Shown piece after piece: positions 17,201 to 25,157 of a stretch of DNA of 44,114 nt. Position numbers and translations under genes: made by a program. How positions within the stretch are numbered: the first letter of the stretch is position 1; every line of letters begins with the position of its first letter. The notes below the pieces were generated by a model. That model was not told the DNA's origin, did no database searches, and saw nothing but the letters and a program-made list of their open reading frames with translations. Origin of the DNA: an uncultured Eubacterium sp. (GTDB lineage Bacteria > Bacillota > Clostridia > Oscillospirales > Acutalibacteraceae); NCBI GenBank assembly GCA_905234995.1, contig CAJOJV010000009.1, positions 1 to 44,114 of the forward strand. The letters are read 5' to 3'.

Positions 17201-17771
17201 TAACGTTCTCGTATTCGATACCGAGGTTTATTCAAACACCGGCGGCCAGGCTTCTAAGGCTACTCCTACCGGCGCAGTTGCTCAGTTTGCTGCTTCAGGT
17301 AAGATCACCAAGAAGAAGGATCTTGCAAGAATTGCAATGTCTTACGGCTACGTATACGTTGCTCAGGTTGCTATGGGCGCTGATTACAACCAGTGCTTAA
17401 AGGCATTCAAGGAAGCTGAGGCTTATAACGGACCTTCAATCATCATCGCTTATGCTCCCTGTATCAACCACGGTATCAAGATGCCGTTCAACCAGGCAGA
17501 GCAGAAGAAGGCTGTAACCGCAGGCTATTGGAATCTGTTCAGATATAATCCTGCTCTTATCGAAGAGGGCAAGAATCCGTTCTCACTTGATTCCAAGGCT
17601 CCGACAGGCGATTATCTTGAGTTCATCAACGGCGAAACCCGTTATTCATCACTCAAGAGAAGCTTCCCGGATAAGGCTGAAAAGCTCTTCGCAATCGCTG
17701 CAGAAAACGCAGTTCAGAAGTATAACGAGCTTGTTCGCACTGTTGAGTATTATGCTCCGAAGGCAGACTAA
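14232..17771 (+). CDS. nifJ: Pyruvate:ferredoxin (flavodoxin) oxidoreductase
   Basis: A 1179-residue single-chain enzyme, normal for the fused PFOR family. It oxidatively decarboxylates pyruvate with CoA to acetyl-CoA and CO2, reducing ferredoxin, in the cytoplasm of anaerobes. Domains in order: pyrimidine-binding domain with IYPITPSSVMAE, gamma-type domain, and a two-cluster ferredoxin domain with C697, C700, C703, C707 and C753, C756, C759, C763. Near the C-terminus, CAGCGE (C817, C820) leads the TPP domain with GDGWAYDIGFGG and DTEVYSNTGGQASKATPTGA. The start at 14232 is used because AGGAGGT lies about 9 bases upstream and the protein then begins like other PFORs; a frame open from 14133 overlaps the promoter. 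Codon use is biased (GCT, GTT, CTT), as expected for high expression. Confidence 0.97.
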   Translation: MLQRKKKTMDGNNAAAHVSYAFTEVAAIYPITPSSVMAEVTDVLSSNDTKNIFGQNVRVQEMESEGGAAGAVHGSLSAGALTTTYTASQGLLLMIPNMYKIAGELLSSVIHVSARCVSTHALNIFGDHSDIYACRQTGYAMLCSNNPQEVMDLGAVAHLATLKSSVPFLHFFDGFRTSHEIQKIEVWDYNDLKDMVDFEDVKRFRAHALNPEHPTLRGSAENSDLFFQHREACNKYYNDSVETTVMYMNMINEKIGTDYKPFNYYGAADAEHIIIAMGSVCDTIAETVDYLNAKGEKVGLVKVHLYRPFSPKYLLDVIPATAKKFSVLDRTKEPGSIGEPLYLDVVAAFKGSQFETTPVYNGRYGLGSKDTIPAHILAIYNNMKADAPKQTFTIGIIDDVTNLSLEAGESVDTTPAGTTSCKFWGLGSDGTVGANKDSIKIIGDNTDMFAQGYFFYDSKKSGGITVSHLRFGSSPITSTYLINKANFVACHCPSYVTKYDMVQDLVPGGTFLLNCIWSPEELDKELPAAMKRYIANNDINFYIINGIKIAEEVGLRGRASTILQSAFFTISGILPVEQAIDLMKAAATKKFSKKGDAIVASNHQGIDRGSKELIKVDVPESWKTAVDEEEELVVNTDREDMKVFVKNILDPVSHQKGDTVPVSKFVDMADGVFPQGSAAFEKRGIAVDVPEWDPTNCAQCNRCSMVCPHAVIRPVALTADELAAAPANTKAVDLKVPKDTGLKYALIVSTLDCTGCSSCANVCPTKSLTMKPIASQMDEQPVYDALCDIEPKAEVASDKTIVSTQYLKPYLEFSGACAGCGETPYAKLVTQLYGDKMYVANATGCSSIWGGSAPSTPYTVDKKGNGPAWSNSLFEDNAEFGLGMFLAQAQIRSRLAEDAMKLQNSSVAEEVKAYLDTFTSTRGNDAPAKALIKALETVTLEGEEKAAAEDFLKDKDYAAKKSQWIFGGDGWAYDIGFGGLDHVLAQNQDVNVLVFDTEVYSNTGGQASKATPTGAVAQFAASGKITKKKDLARIAMSYGYVYVAQVAMGADYNQCLKAFKEAEAYNGPSIIIAYAPCINHGIKMPFNQAEQKKAVTAGYWNLFRYNPALIEEGKNPFSLDSKAPTGDYLEFINGETRYSSLKRSFPDKAEKLFAIAAENAVQKYNELVRTVEYYAPKAD

Positions 17772-17791
17772 TTGAATTAATTCAAACGCTT

Positions 17792-17824
17792 AAAAGGCTT
17801 GGGAATTATTCCCAAGCCTTTTTG
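17792..17824 (+). terminator. Terminator of PFOR
   Basis: A perfect 14-bp inverted repeat (17792-17805 and 17809-17822), loop TTA, followed by T residues. Confidence 0.9.
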
Positions 17825-17845
17825 TTAATGTATTATTAATAATTA

Positions 17846-17874
17846 TTGCTTTTACATATTTTTAATGTTATAAT
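17846..17874 (+). promoter_or_regulatory. Promoter for the giant repeat protein
   Basis: TTGCTT (17846-17851), 17-bp spacer, TATAAT (17869-17874) preceded by TGT (extended -10). Confidence 0.65.
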
Positions 17875-17910
17875 AAAATGTAATATTTTATGCTTTTGGG
17901 GGGCGATAAA

Positions 17911-20900
17911 ATGAAAAAATTCTTAAGCCTGCTTCTGGCGGCTGTTTTGGTAATCACCTCACTGTCCTGTGCAACCGTTGCGTTTGCAGAGGATGAGACT
18001 GATTATTCTCAGTACACCCTGCAGGATATAACAAACGTTGAATTTAAGTGCGCGTCTGACGTCGTTTTGCTGGATGACGTTATGTCGGCAATTCTTGCAA
18101 CCGTAACTTTTAACGACGGGAAATCGGCAACCCTTTCTGCGTCATTTCCTTTCAGCGAGGTCGGCGGCTTTGATTCGCTGAACGATTTCAGAGAAGAATT
18201 TTTTGCCGAATGTGATATTTTCACGGATGATATCGTTTATGGCGAGGAAGGCTATGCAAACGTGCGCAACGTTATTTGCACCTACGGTGAATATACCGAG
18301 GAATTTCAGGTAAATAATATTGAGGTTGAGCTCAGCGCCACAACGCCGGATAACGTTCTCATTCCGCTTCAGTCCGTTCAGAGCGGCAGATTCACTGATT
18401 ATATTTGCAATAATATTAACGTTGTTGCTAACGGATATGTTGACGGGGAATACACAACCTTAGTAAATGCTGCATTCTCAGAGGTTATCCGGGATATTGC
18501 GGGAGAGGAAATAGAATTTGACGGCTTCCGTTTGGGCTTCCGCACGTTTGCGGGCAATATTGCTTCGCAATTCGGGCTTGACGTCGGCGATGAAAACCAG
18601 TATAACATTCTTTTCAATCTCAACAGCGGCGATGACCCGCTTGACCCTGAGAGTATTGCAATCGGTGATGAATTCCCGATATCCGTAACCTGGGCAAACT
18701 GCAGTGCAGATCTTAATATCGAATTTGTTGATATCACGGATTTGTATGATTCAATCGCGCTTAATGAGGAAAAGCTCGTTAGTATCAGCACCTCCTTTGA
18801 GGACGTAACCTTCCTTTTCACCCCCGAGGAAAGCGGTTACTATATCTATTATTCAAGCGGTGAAGAGGATACCTACGGCGATATTGACGACCTTTATCAG
18901 GGCAACGTTGTCGGCGAAGGCTTCGGCGGCGAGGGTGAAAACTTCCGTATCGTTATGTATATGGAAGCGGGCGAAACCTATATGCTCATAAGCCATATTG
19001 AAAACGGCGAAACAGGCTCCTATACCGTAACGGTGGAAAAAAGCCCCGTAACCTCCGTAACGTATACTCCGGCTTTTGATATTGAAATCAAAGAGGGCAC
19101 TTACGGCGAATTTATTGAGGATAACGGGCAGACCATTTGGGTTTATGATTGCCCGAGTATCAACTATGGCGATCAGCTGGAAATAACCTATATCAACGAT
19201 AATGAGGAAGAGGAAACCGTTGTTTTAACGAATATCGGCTGGTCTGATGAATATCAAACCAATGGCTTTTATAACGAGGATGAAGATTACTTCGTTCCGC
19301 TCAATGACCTTCACCCGGACACTAATCAGTCCCCCGAAATGATTTGGGGGCTTGGCGTTGAGGGTATGCTTTTCGTTGTTACCTTTATGGGCATTGAGGC
19401 AACCGCTCCCGTAACGATTGTTGAAAATGAATATGAATCAATAGTTTATACCCCCGCAAATCCGATAGAAATTGAAGATCATACACACGGTAATGTTGAA
19501 CGCGAGGGTGAAGAGGATGAATTCTTCAACTATTGGATTGAGGATCTTCTTGAGCAACCCGGAGATACCATCACCGTAACTCCTAAGGAGGACGACCCCG
19601 TTGTTTATACCTATGATGAAAGCAGATGGGGCTTCTTTGACGAAGACGATCGTTCTTTCAGCGATCCGATAGAAACCAGGGATAAGCAGTGGGAGGAGCA
19701 CTGGCAGGCGGGCGGAACGTACAGCTTTATGGTTCTGTGTGCAGGTATGCCAACCATTCTTCCCGTAACGATTATTCAGAACAGCATTGAATCCGTCGAG
19801 GTTAATTTTGACACCATTGAGCTTGTTGATCACGTAAACGGCGATATTTGGGAGGAGGACGGAGAGAGCTATTTCCATTATAATTACAGCCTCTTCAAGG
19901 ACGGCGATACTTTCACAATAAATTATGCGAACGGCACTTCCTCCAAATATACCTTTGCCGGATATTCCGAGACTTTGTATACCGATTATTTTGAAAATGA
20001 AGGCGGAGATATTATAACCGTCGGCTCAATATCATGCACGGATAATCAGTGGCAGAATCACTGGGTATTAGGCGGTGAAAACCAGTATATTGATATCGGT
20101 TATCACGGCATAACCACCCGCGTTTCGGTTGTTATTAATGAAAATCCGGTTTCCGCAATAAGCTTCACCAAGGCTGAGCCCTGGTCAATCACGGAAAACA
20201 CAAACGGCTATGAAGCAACCGATGATAACGGTGATACTTATTGGGAATACCACACCCCGGGCTTTGCACAGGGCGATATCTTAACGGTTTATTACAGTGA
20301 TGACAGCAGCACGGAGTTCGTTTGTCAGGGTTATTCCGAGCAGTATAGCATGGATTACTTTGAGGATGAGAACGGCAATGTTCTCACGGAGGATGACGTG
20401 CGCCGCAGCACTAACCAGAGGCAGAATCACTGGGTAGCAGGCGGCGAAAACCAGTATGTAATCGTTGAGTATTACGGCTCAAGCTTTAACGTTCCTGTTG
20501 AAATCACCGTAAATCCGATTGCGTCAATGGAATATTATCAGTCTTCACCCGTTCAGATTTATGAAAACACCAACGGAGAATATAAAACCGATAATAACGG
20601 CGAAACGTATTTCGAATATAATTACGGTCCCGCAAACGAGGGCTCATATATCCGCGTTGAGAATATAGACGGCTCTGAGGTTTACTATTACGGCGATGGT
20701 TATTGGAACTTCTTTGATGAGGACGGCAATCAGTTCCCGTATCAGCTTATGAGGAGCGATAATCCGTATCAGGATGCGGAGCACTGGATTCTCGGCGAAA
20801 CCTACGGCTTTACGCTTACCGTTGCGGATGATTATTATAACGCTCTGTTCACCTTTGAGGGCGAGGTTCAAATCATTGAAAGCCCGTATGCTTCAATTGA

Positions 20901-23900
20901 GTATATCCCCGCAAACGATATTGTTTTCTATGAAAACACCTTGGGCAACTGGACGTTTGATGACGACGAAAACGAGTATTTTGAATACGATGTTTTCAGA
21001 AAAGTCCGCCAGGAAGGCGATCAGATTGTTGTAACCTATACAGATGAAAGCGTTGCAACTTACACTTATTCCGTTGAAGATTGGGATTTCTTTGATGATG
21101 AAGGAAACCGCTTCTTCGGCGATGTGGTATATCAGAACCGTCAGAATCAGACGCATTGGTATGTCGGCAACAGCTATGTATTCTATATGCTGCTTGCAGA
21201 CGTTCCTGCTCCGATAACGGTAACCATCATTGAAAACCCTGTTGCAGCTATTGAATTCGCTCATAACGGCAGCATTTCAATGATTGAAAACACAAACGGC
21301 AGATATGAGAATGATGAAAACGGCGATTTCTGGTATTACTATACTCCGTATTTCTTTAATTCCGGCGATGTTTTAACCGTTAATTATAAGGACGGCTCGT
21401 CCTCCGAATACCGTTTCATGGGTTATTCGTCAACTTATGAAAACGATGTTTTTGAGGATGATAACGGCAACGTAATTCTTGCAAGAGATATTGAGCGCAA
21501 TGATAATCAGTGGGAAAACCATTGGGTATTGAACGGCGAGGATCAGTATATCACCCTCAATTATATGGGCGCCACCTTCAATATTCCCGTTGAAATAATT
21601 GAAAATCCCGTTTCGGCAATCGAATATACGATGGCAAATCCGATAAGCTATGTTGAGAATACAAACGGCTATACCCGCTATTCCGAAGCGGAGGAACAGG
21701 AGTATTGGTATTATCAGATTTCGGGCTTTACCAACGGCGATGTTTTAACCGTTTATTACAGCGACGGCACCTCCTGCGATTATACATACGTCGGTTATGA
21801 TGAGGATACGCATCGGGACGTTAATGCATTTATTAGTGCTGCGGGAGACTCCATCTCCGGAAATGACGTCAGCCTGTTTGAACGCCAGCATGAAAACCAC
21901 TGGTATGTTGACGGCGATTACAATTATATGTACGCCGGATATATGCAGCGCGAATATGCGATTCCGGTTGAAATTACGGCTGATTTGCTGCAGTCAATCC
22001 AGTTCATTCCTAACGGCGACCTCGTTTTGTATGAAAACGGCTTCGGCGAATTTATGCAGGAGGATGAGGAAGAATACTTCCGATATGACCTTAGCGAGCT
22101 CCTTTATATTGAGGGCAATCAGTTAATTCTTAATTACGGCGACGGCACTTCGGATACCTTCACCTGCACTCAGATGGAAGAGGGCGACGGCTACACTTAT
22201 TTAACTTATGTTAATGCTGACGGCGTTTTCCTTGATGAAATAGGTGATTTTGATGCAACGGGTGATTTCCCGTGGGCGGTTGGCAGTAATAACACGCTTA
22301 CGGTTGCTTTCAGAGGCCAAACCTGTGACGTTCCCGTAACGATTATTGAAAGCAATGTTCAGAGTATTGAATATATTCCGCCTTATGATATTGAATTGAT
22401 AGAGGGTATCACAAACTGCTGGTATAACGAGAGCATCGGTGCTTATTACTATTCCGTTGATATTTATTACACGGATGCTCAGCTCGTTGTAACTTATGAT
22501 GATAACACGTCAAAAACCTTCACCTGTAACGACCGCTTTGAGTTCGTAACGGCTGACGGGGAAAAGCTTGAGGGCTATCTGAACGTTACGGATAACCAAA
22601 ATGAAAGCCCGTGGGCTGAGCTCGGCGCATATCAGTTCAATATTGAATATCTCGGCGCTTCAACAACCGCAACCGCGCATATCGTTGAAACTCCCGTAAC
22701 CTCTCTGGAATTCAACGGCGACAATCCGCTCTTTATCAGCGAAAGCGATTTGGAAAATAATTTCTTCCTGAGCGATTATTTCTACAGGCTCGGCAGAAAG
22801 CTCATTGTAAGAGATAAGTATAACAACACCACAAGCTATATTTATAGGTATAAAACCTTTAATAACGGCTATAGGGAAACGTTCTTCTGCGATGAGTGGG
22901 ATAACGTTTTGCCGAATGAATGGACCTTAACGTATTATTACGATGATAATGAGCCCTTCGTTTACGGCAAGGATAACACCCTTGATATCGGTTATCTCGG
23001 CTATGTAACGAATATTCCGGTTTGGGTATATCGCGAAAATGCAGATTGCGATGAAAGCGCACTCGTTAATGCAATTCAAAGAACTCTTGCTATGGATTTG
23101 GTTGCAAATGCAAGGTGCTACACCGGAGAATCCTTGATGATGATTACGGAAGCGTATAATTCGGCAACACAGCTTCTGGGCACCAATGCTTCTCAGGAAA
23201 CCATTGATGCGGCAACGAGAAATCTCTTAACCGCTATTTCGGAGCTTGAACCGTATATCAATTTAAAGGTATCTGCAAATAACGGCTCCGTTTCGGTTGC
23301 TTATGATGATTTCGTCGGCACGGTAGGCCTGCACTCCCTCGTTTTCGGAACGGAGGTAACGCTTAATGCAGTTGCAGGCGACGGCTTCACCTTTATTGGC
23401 TGGTACGATACCGTTTCGTGCAGAATAATGTCAACGGACGCTCAGTACACCTTTAAGCTCACTTCAAACACAAATCTTAAGGCTCTGTGCGTTGCAAACG
23501 CCTCTGCGACGCTCACCTTCGCGAATGACAGTGGCTGGATTGCGGGCACGGTAACCAAAACCGTTGAGGAATGGCAAACCGTAACAAGCCTTGACGATAT
23601 GCTTCCGGATCTTCCGTATGCATATGAATGTGCGAACAGCAGCTGGGACTATGACGAGCTTGAAATTCTCACAAAGCTTCAGTCGGGCGAGGACGCGCTG
23701 ATTGTTGCATATAGTGAAAGAATTGAGCCGGACAGACCTGAAATCGCACCCCCGTCAAATGATAAGGGAATTCCCGAATTAACGCTTGCTTACAGCTTTG
23801 ATAATGACGCGTGCGTGGGCTCCTTCATTATGGCGGCGGCAATTCCGGAGGGCTGCGAGGTTGAATCCGTCGGCATTGCGTTCTATTATCAGAGAGCGGC

Positions 23901-24126
23901 GGTATTCGTTCCGCAGACATTTGAGCTTAATATTAATAATAAGATGCTCACGTCTCAGTTCAATCCTTCAAATGAAAGCGATTATTACATTGTTGATTTG
24001 AAGAATATGAATTCCGATTATAACTGGGCAGTCAAGGGCTACGTAACCTATTACGATGCAAACGGCAAGCTTTTCACGGCATATTCAAATCAAATCAATA
24101 TAATTGACAGACAGCTTGCAGATTAA
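17911..24126 (+). CDS. Giant secreted protein with about eleven tandem modules, FIVAR-like and InlB-type domains
   Basis: A 2071-residue protein. Residues 1-27 are a signal peptide ending FAED. About 28-270 are of unknown fold, and about 270-378 resemble a PPC-type beta domain. About eleven modules of 113-129 residues follow, starting near 380, 509, 626, 747, 870, 993, 1111, 1234, 1360, 1483 and 1596. Typical module features are SIxY...IxxxENTNG, DxNGxxYW, GDxLTVxYxDGSS, EDxNGN, NQxxNHWVxGGENQY and PVEIxENP. About 1716-1783 is FIVAR-like, 1785-1862 an InlB-like repeat (FIGWYDTVSCRIM), and a beta-rich C-terminal domain ends without an LPXTG or membrane anchor. Start chosen after GGGGGGC. Role inferred: surface or matrix binding. 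It is followed 17 bases on by the half-dockerin gene. Confidence 0.9.
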   Translation: MKKFLSLLLAAVLVITSLSCATVAFAEDETDYSQYTLQDITNVEFKCASDVVLLDDVMSAILATVTFNDGKSATLSASFPFSEVGGFDSLNDFREEFFAECDIFTDDIVYGEEGYANVRNVICTYGEYTEEFQVNNIEVELSATTPDNVLIPLQSVQSGRFTDYICNNINVVANGYVDGEYTTLVNAAFSEVIRDIAGEEIEFDGFRLGFRTFAGNIASQFGLDVGDENQYNILFNLNSGDDPLDPESIAIGDEFPISVTWANCSADLNIEFVDITDLYDSIALNEEKLVSISTSFEDVTFLFTPEESGYYIYYSSGEEDTYGDIDDLYQGNVVGEGFGGEGENFRIVMYMEAGETYMLISHIENGETGSYTVTVEKSPVTSVTYTPAFDIEIKEGTYGEFIEDNGQTIWVYDCPSINYGDQLEITYINDNEEEETVVLTNIGWSDEYQTNGFYNEDEDYFVPLNDLHPDTNQSPEMIWGLGVEGMLFVVTFMGIEATAPVTIVENEYESIVYTPANPIEIEDHTHGNVEREGEEDEFFNYWIEDLLEQPGDTITVTPKEDDPVVYTYDESRWGFFDEDDRSFSDPIETRDKQWEEHWQAGGTYSFMVLCAGMPTILPVTIIQNSIESVEVNFDTIELVDHVNGDIWEEDGESYFHYNYSLFKDGDTFTINYANGTSSKYTFAGYSETLYTDYFENEGGDIITVGSISCTDNQWQNHWVLGGENQYIDIGYHGITTRVSVVINENPVSAISFTKAEPWSITENTNGYEATDDNGDTYWEYHTPGFAQGDILTVYYSDDSSTEFVCQGYSEQYSMDYFEDENGNVLTEDDVRRSTNQRQNHWVAGGENQYVIVEYYGSSFNVPVEITVNPIASMEYYQSSPVQIYENTNGEYKTDNNGETYFEYNYGPANEGSYIRVENIDGSEVYYYGDGYWNFFDEDGNQFPYQLMRSDNPYQDAEHWILGETYGFTLTVADDYYNALFTFEGEVQIIESPYASIEYIPANDIVFYENTLGNWTFDDDENEYFEYDVFRKVRQEGDQIVVTYTDESVATYTYSVEDWDFFDDEGNRFFGDVVYQNRQNQTHWYVGNSYVFYMLLADVPAPITVTIIENPVAAIEFAHNGSISMIENTNGRYENDENGDFWYYYTPYFFNSGDVLTVNYKDGSSSEYRFMGYSSTYENDVFEDDNGNVILARDIERNDNQWENHWVLNGEDQYITLNYMGATFNIPVEIIENPVSAIEYTMANPISYVENTNGYTRYSEAEEQEYWYYQISGFTNGDVLTVYYSDGTSCDYTYVGYDEDTHRDVNAFISAAGDSISGNDVSLFERQHENHWYVDGDYNYMYAGYMQREYAIPVEITADLLQSIQFIPNGDLVLYENGFGEFMQEDEEEYFRYDLSELLYIEGNQLILNYGDGTSDTFTCTQMEEGDGYTYLTYVNADGVFLDEIGDFDATGDFPWAVGSNNTLTVAFRGQTCDVPVTIIESNVQSIEYIPPYDIELIEGITNCWYNESIGAYYYSVDIYYTDAQLVVTYDDNTSKTFTCNDRFEFVTADGEKLEGYLNVTDNQNESPWAELGAYQFNIEYLGASTTATAHIVETPVTSLEFNGDNPLFISESDLENNFFLSDYFYRLGRKLIVRDKYNNTTSYIYRYKTFNNGYRETFFCDEWDNVLPNEWTLTYYYDDNEPFVYGKDNTLDIGYLGYVTNIPVWVYRENADCDESALVNAIQRTLAMDLVANARCYTGESLMMITEAYNSATQLLGTNASQETIDAATRNLLTAISELEPYINLKVSANNGSVSVAYDDFVGTVGLHSLVFGTEVTLNAVAGDGFTFIGWYDTVSCRIMSTDAQYTFKLTSNTNLKALCVANASATLTFANDSGWIAGTVTKTVEEWQTVTSLDDMLPDLPYAYECANSSWDYDELEILTKLQSGEDALIVAYSERIEPDRPEIAPPSNDKGIPELTLAYSFDNDACVGSFIMAAAIPEGCEVESVGIAFYYQRAAVFVPQTFELNINNKMLTSQFNPSNESDYYIVDLKNMNSDYNWAVKGYVTYYDANGKLFTAYSNQINIIDRQLAD
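19048..23045 (+). repeat. Eleven tandem coding repeats of about 340-390 bp
   Basis: In-frame protein-level repeats inside the giant secreted protein. Module starts lie near 19048, 19435, 19786, 20149, 20518, 20887, 21241, 21610, 21988, 22357 and 22696. The modules at 20149 and 21241-21610 are the most alike; the first and last are the most diverged. DNA identity is not high, so they are old duplications. Confidence 0.85.
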
Positions 24127-24143
24127 CAGAGGAGGTTAAAACA

Positions 24144-24440
24144 ATGAAAAAGAAAATAATAGCTATGGTTATTGCAATTGCTTTAATCGCCTCCGTATGC
24201 ACGGGTCTGATTATTGCAAAGGCGGATCAGGAGAATAATATGGAATATCCCTGCCTTCACGAATACGTTGTTTCCGAGGTTCAAAACGGCAGAATAGTTT
24301 ACAGCTGCAATTATTGCAACGATAGCTATGAGGAGTATTTCTCAAATCATATTAATACTTCTTATGCTTCGCTTGATACAAACGGCGACGGCTTTGTAAA
24401 CGCAAGGGATTATTCAATACTTCTTTCCGAAGAAAACTAA
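24144..24440 (+). CDS. Small secreted protein with a CxH...CxxC module and a single dockerin-type repeat
   Basis: A 98-residue protein. Residues 1-27 form a signal peptide or signal anchor. Residues 36-62 hold PCLHEYVVSE and YSCNYCND (C37, H39, C55, C58), a zinc-ribbon-like module common in clostridial surface proteins. Residues 78-95 read DTNGDGFVNARDYSILL, a calcium-binding loop with D78, N80, D82 and D89 as in one half of a type I dockerin. True dockerins carry two such repeats; only one is present. The start follows AGAGGAGG at good spacing. It is surely co-transcribed with the giant repeat protein and ends at a terminator. Cohesin partner unknown; none seen in the window. Confidence 0.85.
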   Translation: MKKKIIAMVIAIALIASVCTGLIIAKADQENNMEYPCLHEYVVSEVQNGRIVYSCNYCNDSYEEYFSNHINTSYASLDTNGDGFVNARDYSILLSEEN

Positions 24441-24449
24441 CCAAAAAAC

Positions 24450-24478
24450 GGGCGACCTTCAATCGAAGGTCGCCCTTA
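24450..24478. terminator. Bidirectional terminator
   Basis: A perfect 11-bp stem (24450-24460 and 24465-24475) with loop AATC, between convergent genes, preceded by a run of A. Confidence 0.88.
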
Positions 24479-24483
24479 TCTTT

Positions 24484-24948
24484 TTAATACCATTCCCATG
24501 TAACTTTAGTCGCATCCAGCGTTATATAACACATTCCGTATTTTTTATATTTTCGTTTTACTTTAGCATTATATAAATCTACACTTAATTCAATTTTGAA
24601 TTCTCTGTATGATACGGCACACTCAACAAATGTTGCATTGACAGCGGAGTTAACAGTGGCTAAAAATGTTTCTCTGTTCATACTCAGCCCTTTGAATTTT
24701 CCATGATTATTAATACTTGTTTCAAGAGCAAAATAGTTCCAAGGCTCTTTAGCCATTTCAACTATCATATTGCAATGCTTAAAGCCCTCATATTGTTTAT
24801 AAAAATCATCCGTATAGTCTTCAGGATAGATATTAATATCAAAAGAAAAAATCATTTTGTCGTTTTCGCACGTAACGCCATTAAGACTTGAATCGTGTAA
24901 TACTCCATAAGGAATATCAACGGTTGACATATCGAATTCACTAATCAT
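24484..24948 (-). CDS. AT-rich orphan protein of unknown function
   Basis: A 154-residue protein with no signal peptide or membrane segment, predicted alpha/beta, rich in aromatic residues (for example EPWNYFALETS and YNAKVKRKYKKYGMCYITL). I do not recognise the family. It starts after AGCAGGTGA and is clearly more AT-rich than both neighbours, with different codon preference, which suggests later acquisition. It stands alone, convergent with the half-dockerin gene. A small cytoplasmic accessory protein, for example of the immunity-protein size class, is possible but there is no direct evidence. Confidence 0.7.
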   Translation of the reverse strand: MISEFDMSTVDIPYGVLHDSSLNGVTCENDKMIFSFDINIYPEDYTDDFYKQYEGFKHCNMIVEMAKEPWNYFALETSINNHGKFKGLSMNRETFLATVNSAVNATFVECAVSYREFKIELSVDLYNAKVKRKYKKYGMCYITLDATKVTWEWY

Positions 24949-25064
24949 TAGTATTCACCTGCTTTACTTTTTTTAAAATATAATAACACATTTTTTGTTT
25001 TTTGCAAATTAATGTATCACAGACTATAGCGAGCATAAGATTCGTTCTGCCGAATTTGGAAAAG

Positions 25065-25096
25065 AAACGCCTCCCCTTACACAGGGGAGGTGTTTT
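25065..25096 (-). terminator. Terminator of the TSCPD-GH36-lepB operon
   Basis: A 13-bp stem with one mismatch (25065-25077 and 25083-25095), loop TACAC. On the minus strand it ends in GTTTCTTTT. It lies 62 bases after the signal peptidase stop. Confidence 0.7.
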
Positions 25097-25157
25097 GCTG
25101 TTAAACCTTTTTTGTTACGGACAACCTATTTGGTGTCCCTGTCTGCTCACTGATATA

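Noticed and set aside
19048..23045. CRISPR or DNA-level tandem array
   Set aside because: The repeats are protein-level, in frame, long and diverged at DNA level; no CRISPR repeats were found anywhere in the window.
17911..24126. Cell-wall (LPXTG) or membrane anchoring of the giant protein
   Set aside because: The C-terminus ends in NQINIIDRQLAD with no sortase motif, hydrophobic tail or S-layer domain.
24144..24440. Evidence for a cellulosome locus
   Set aside because: Only one half dockerin is present and no cohesin, scaffoldin or dockerin-bearing hydrolase is seen in the window.
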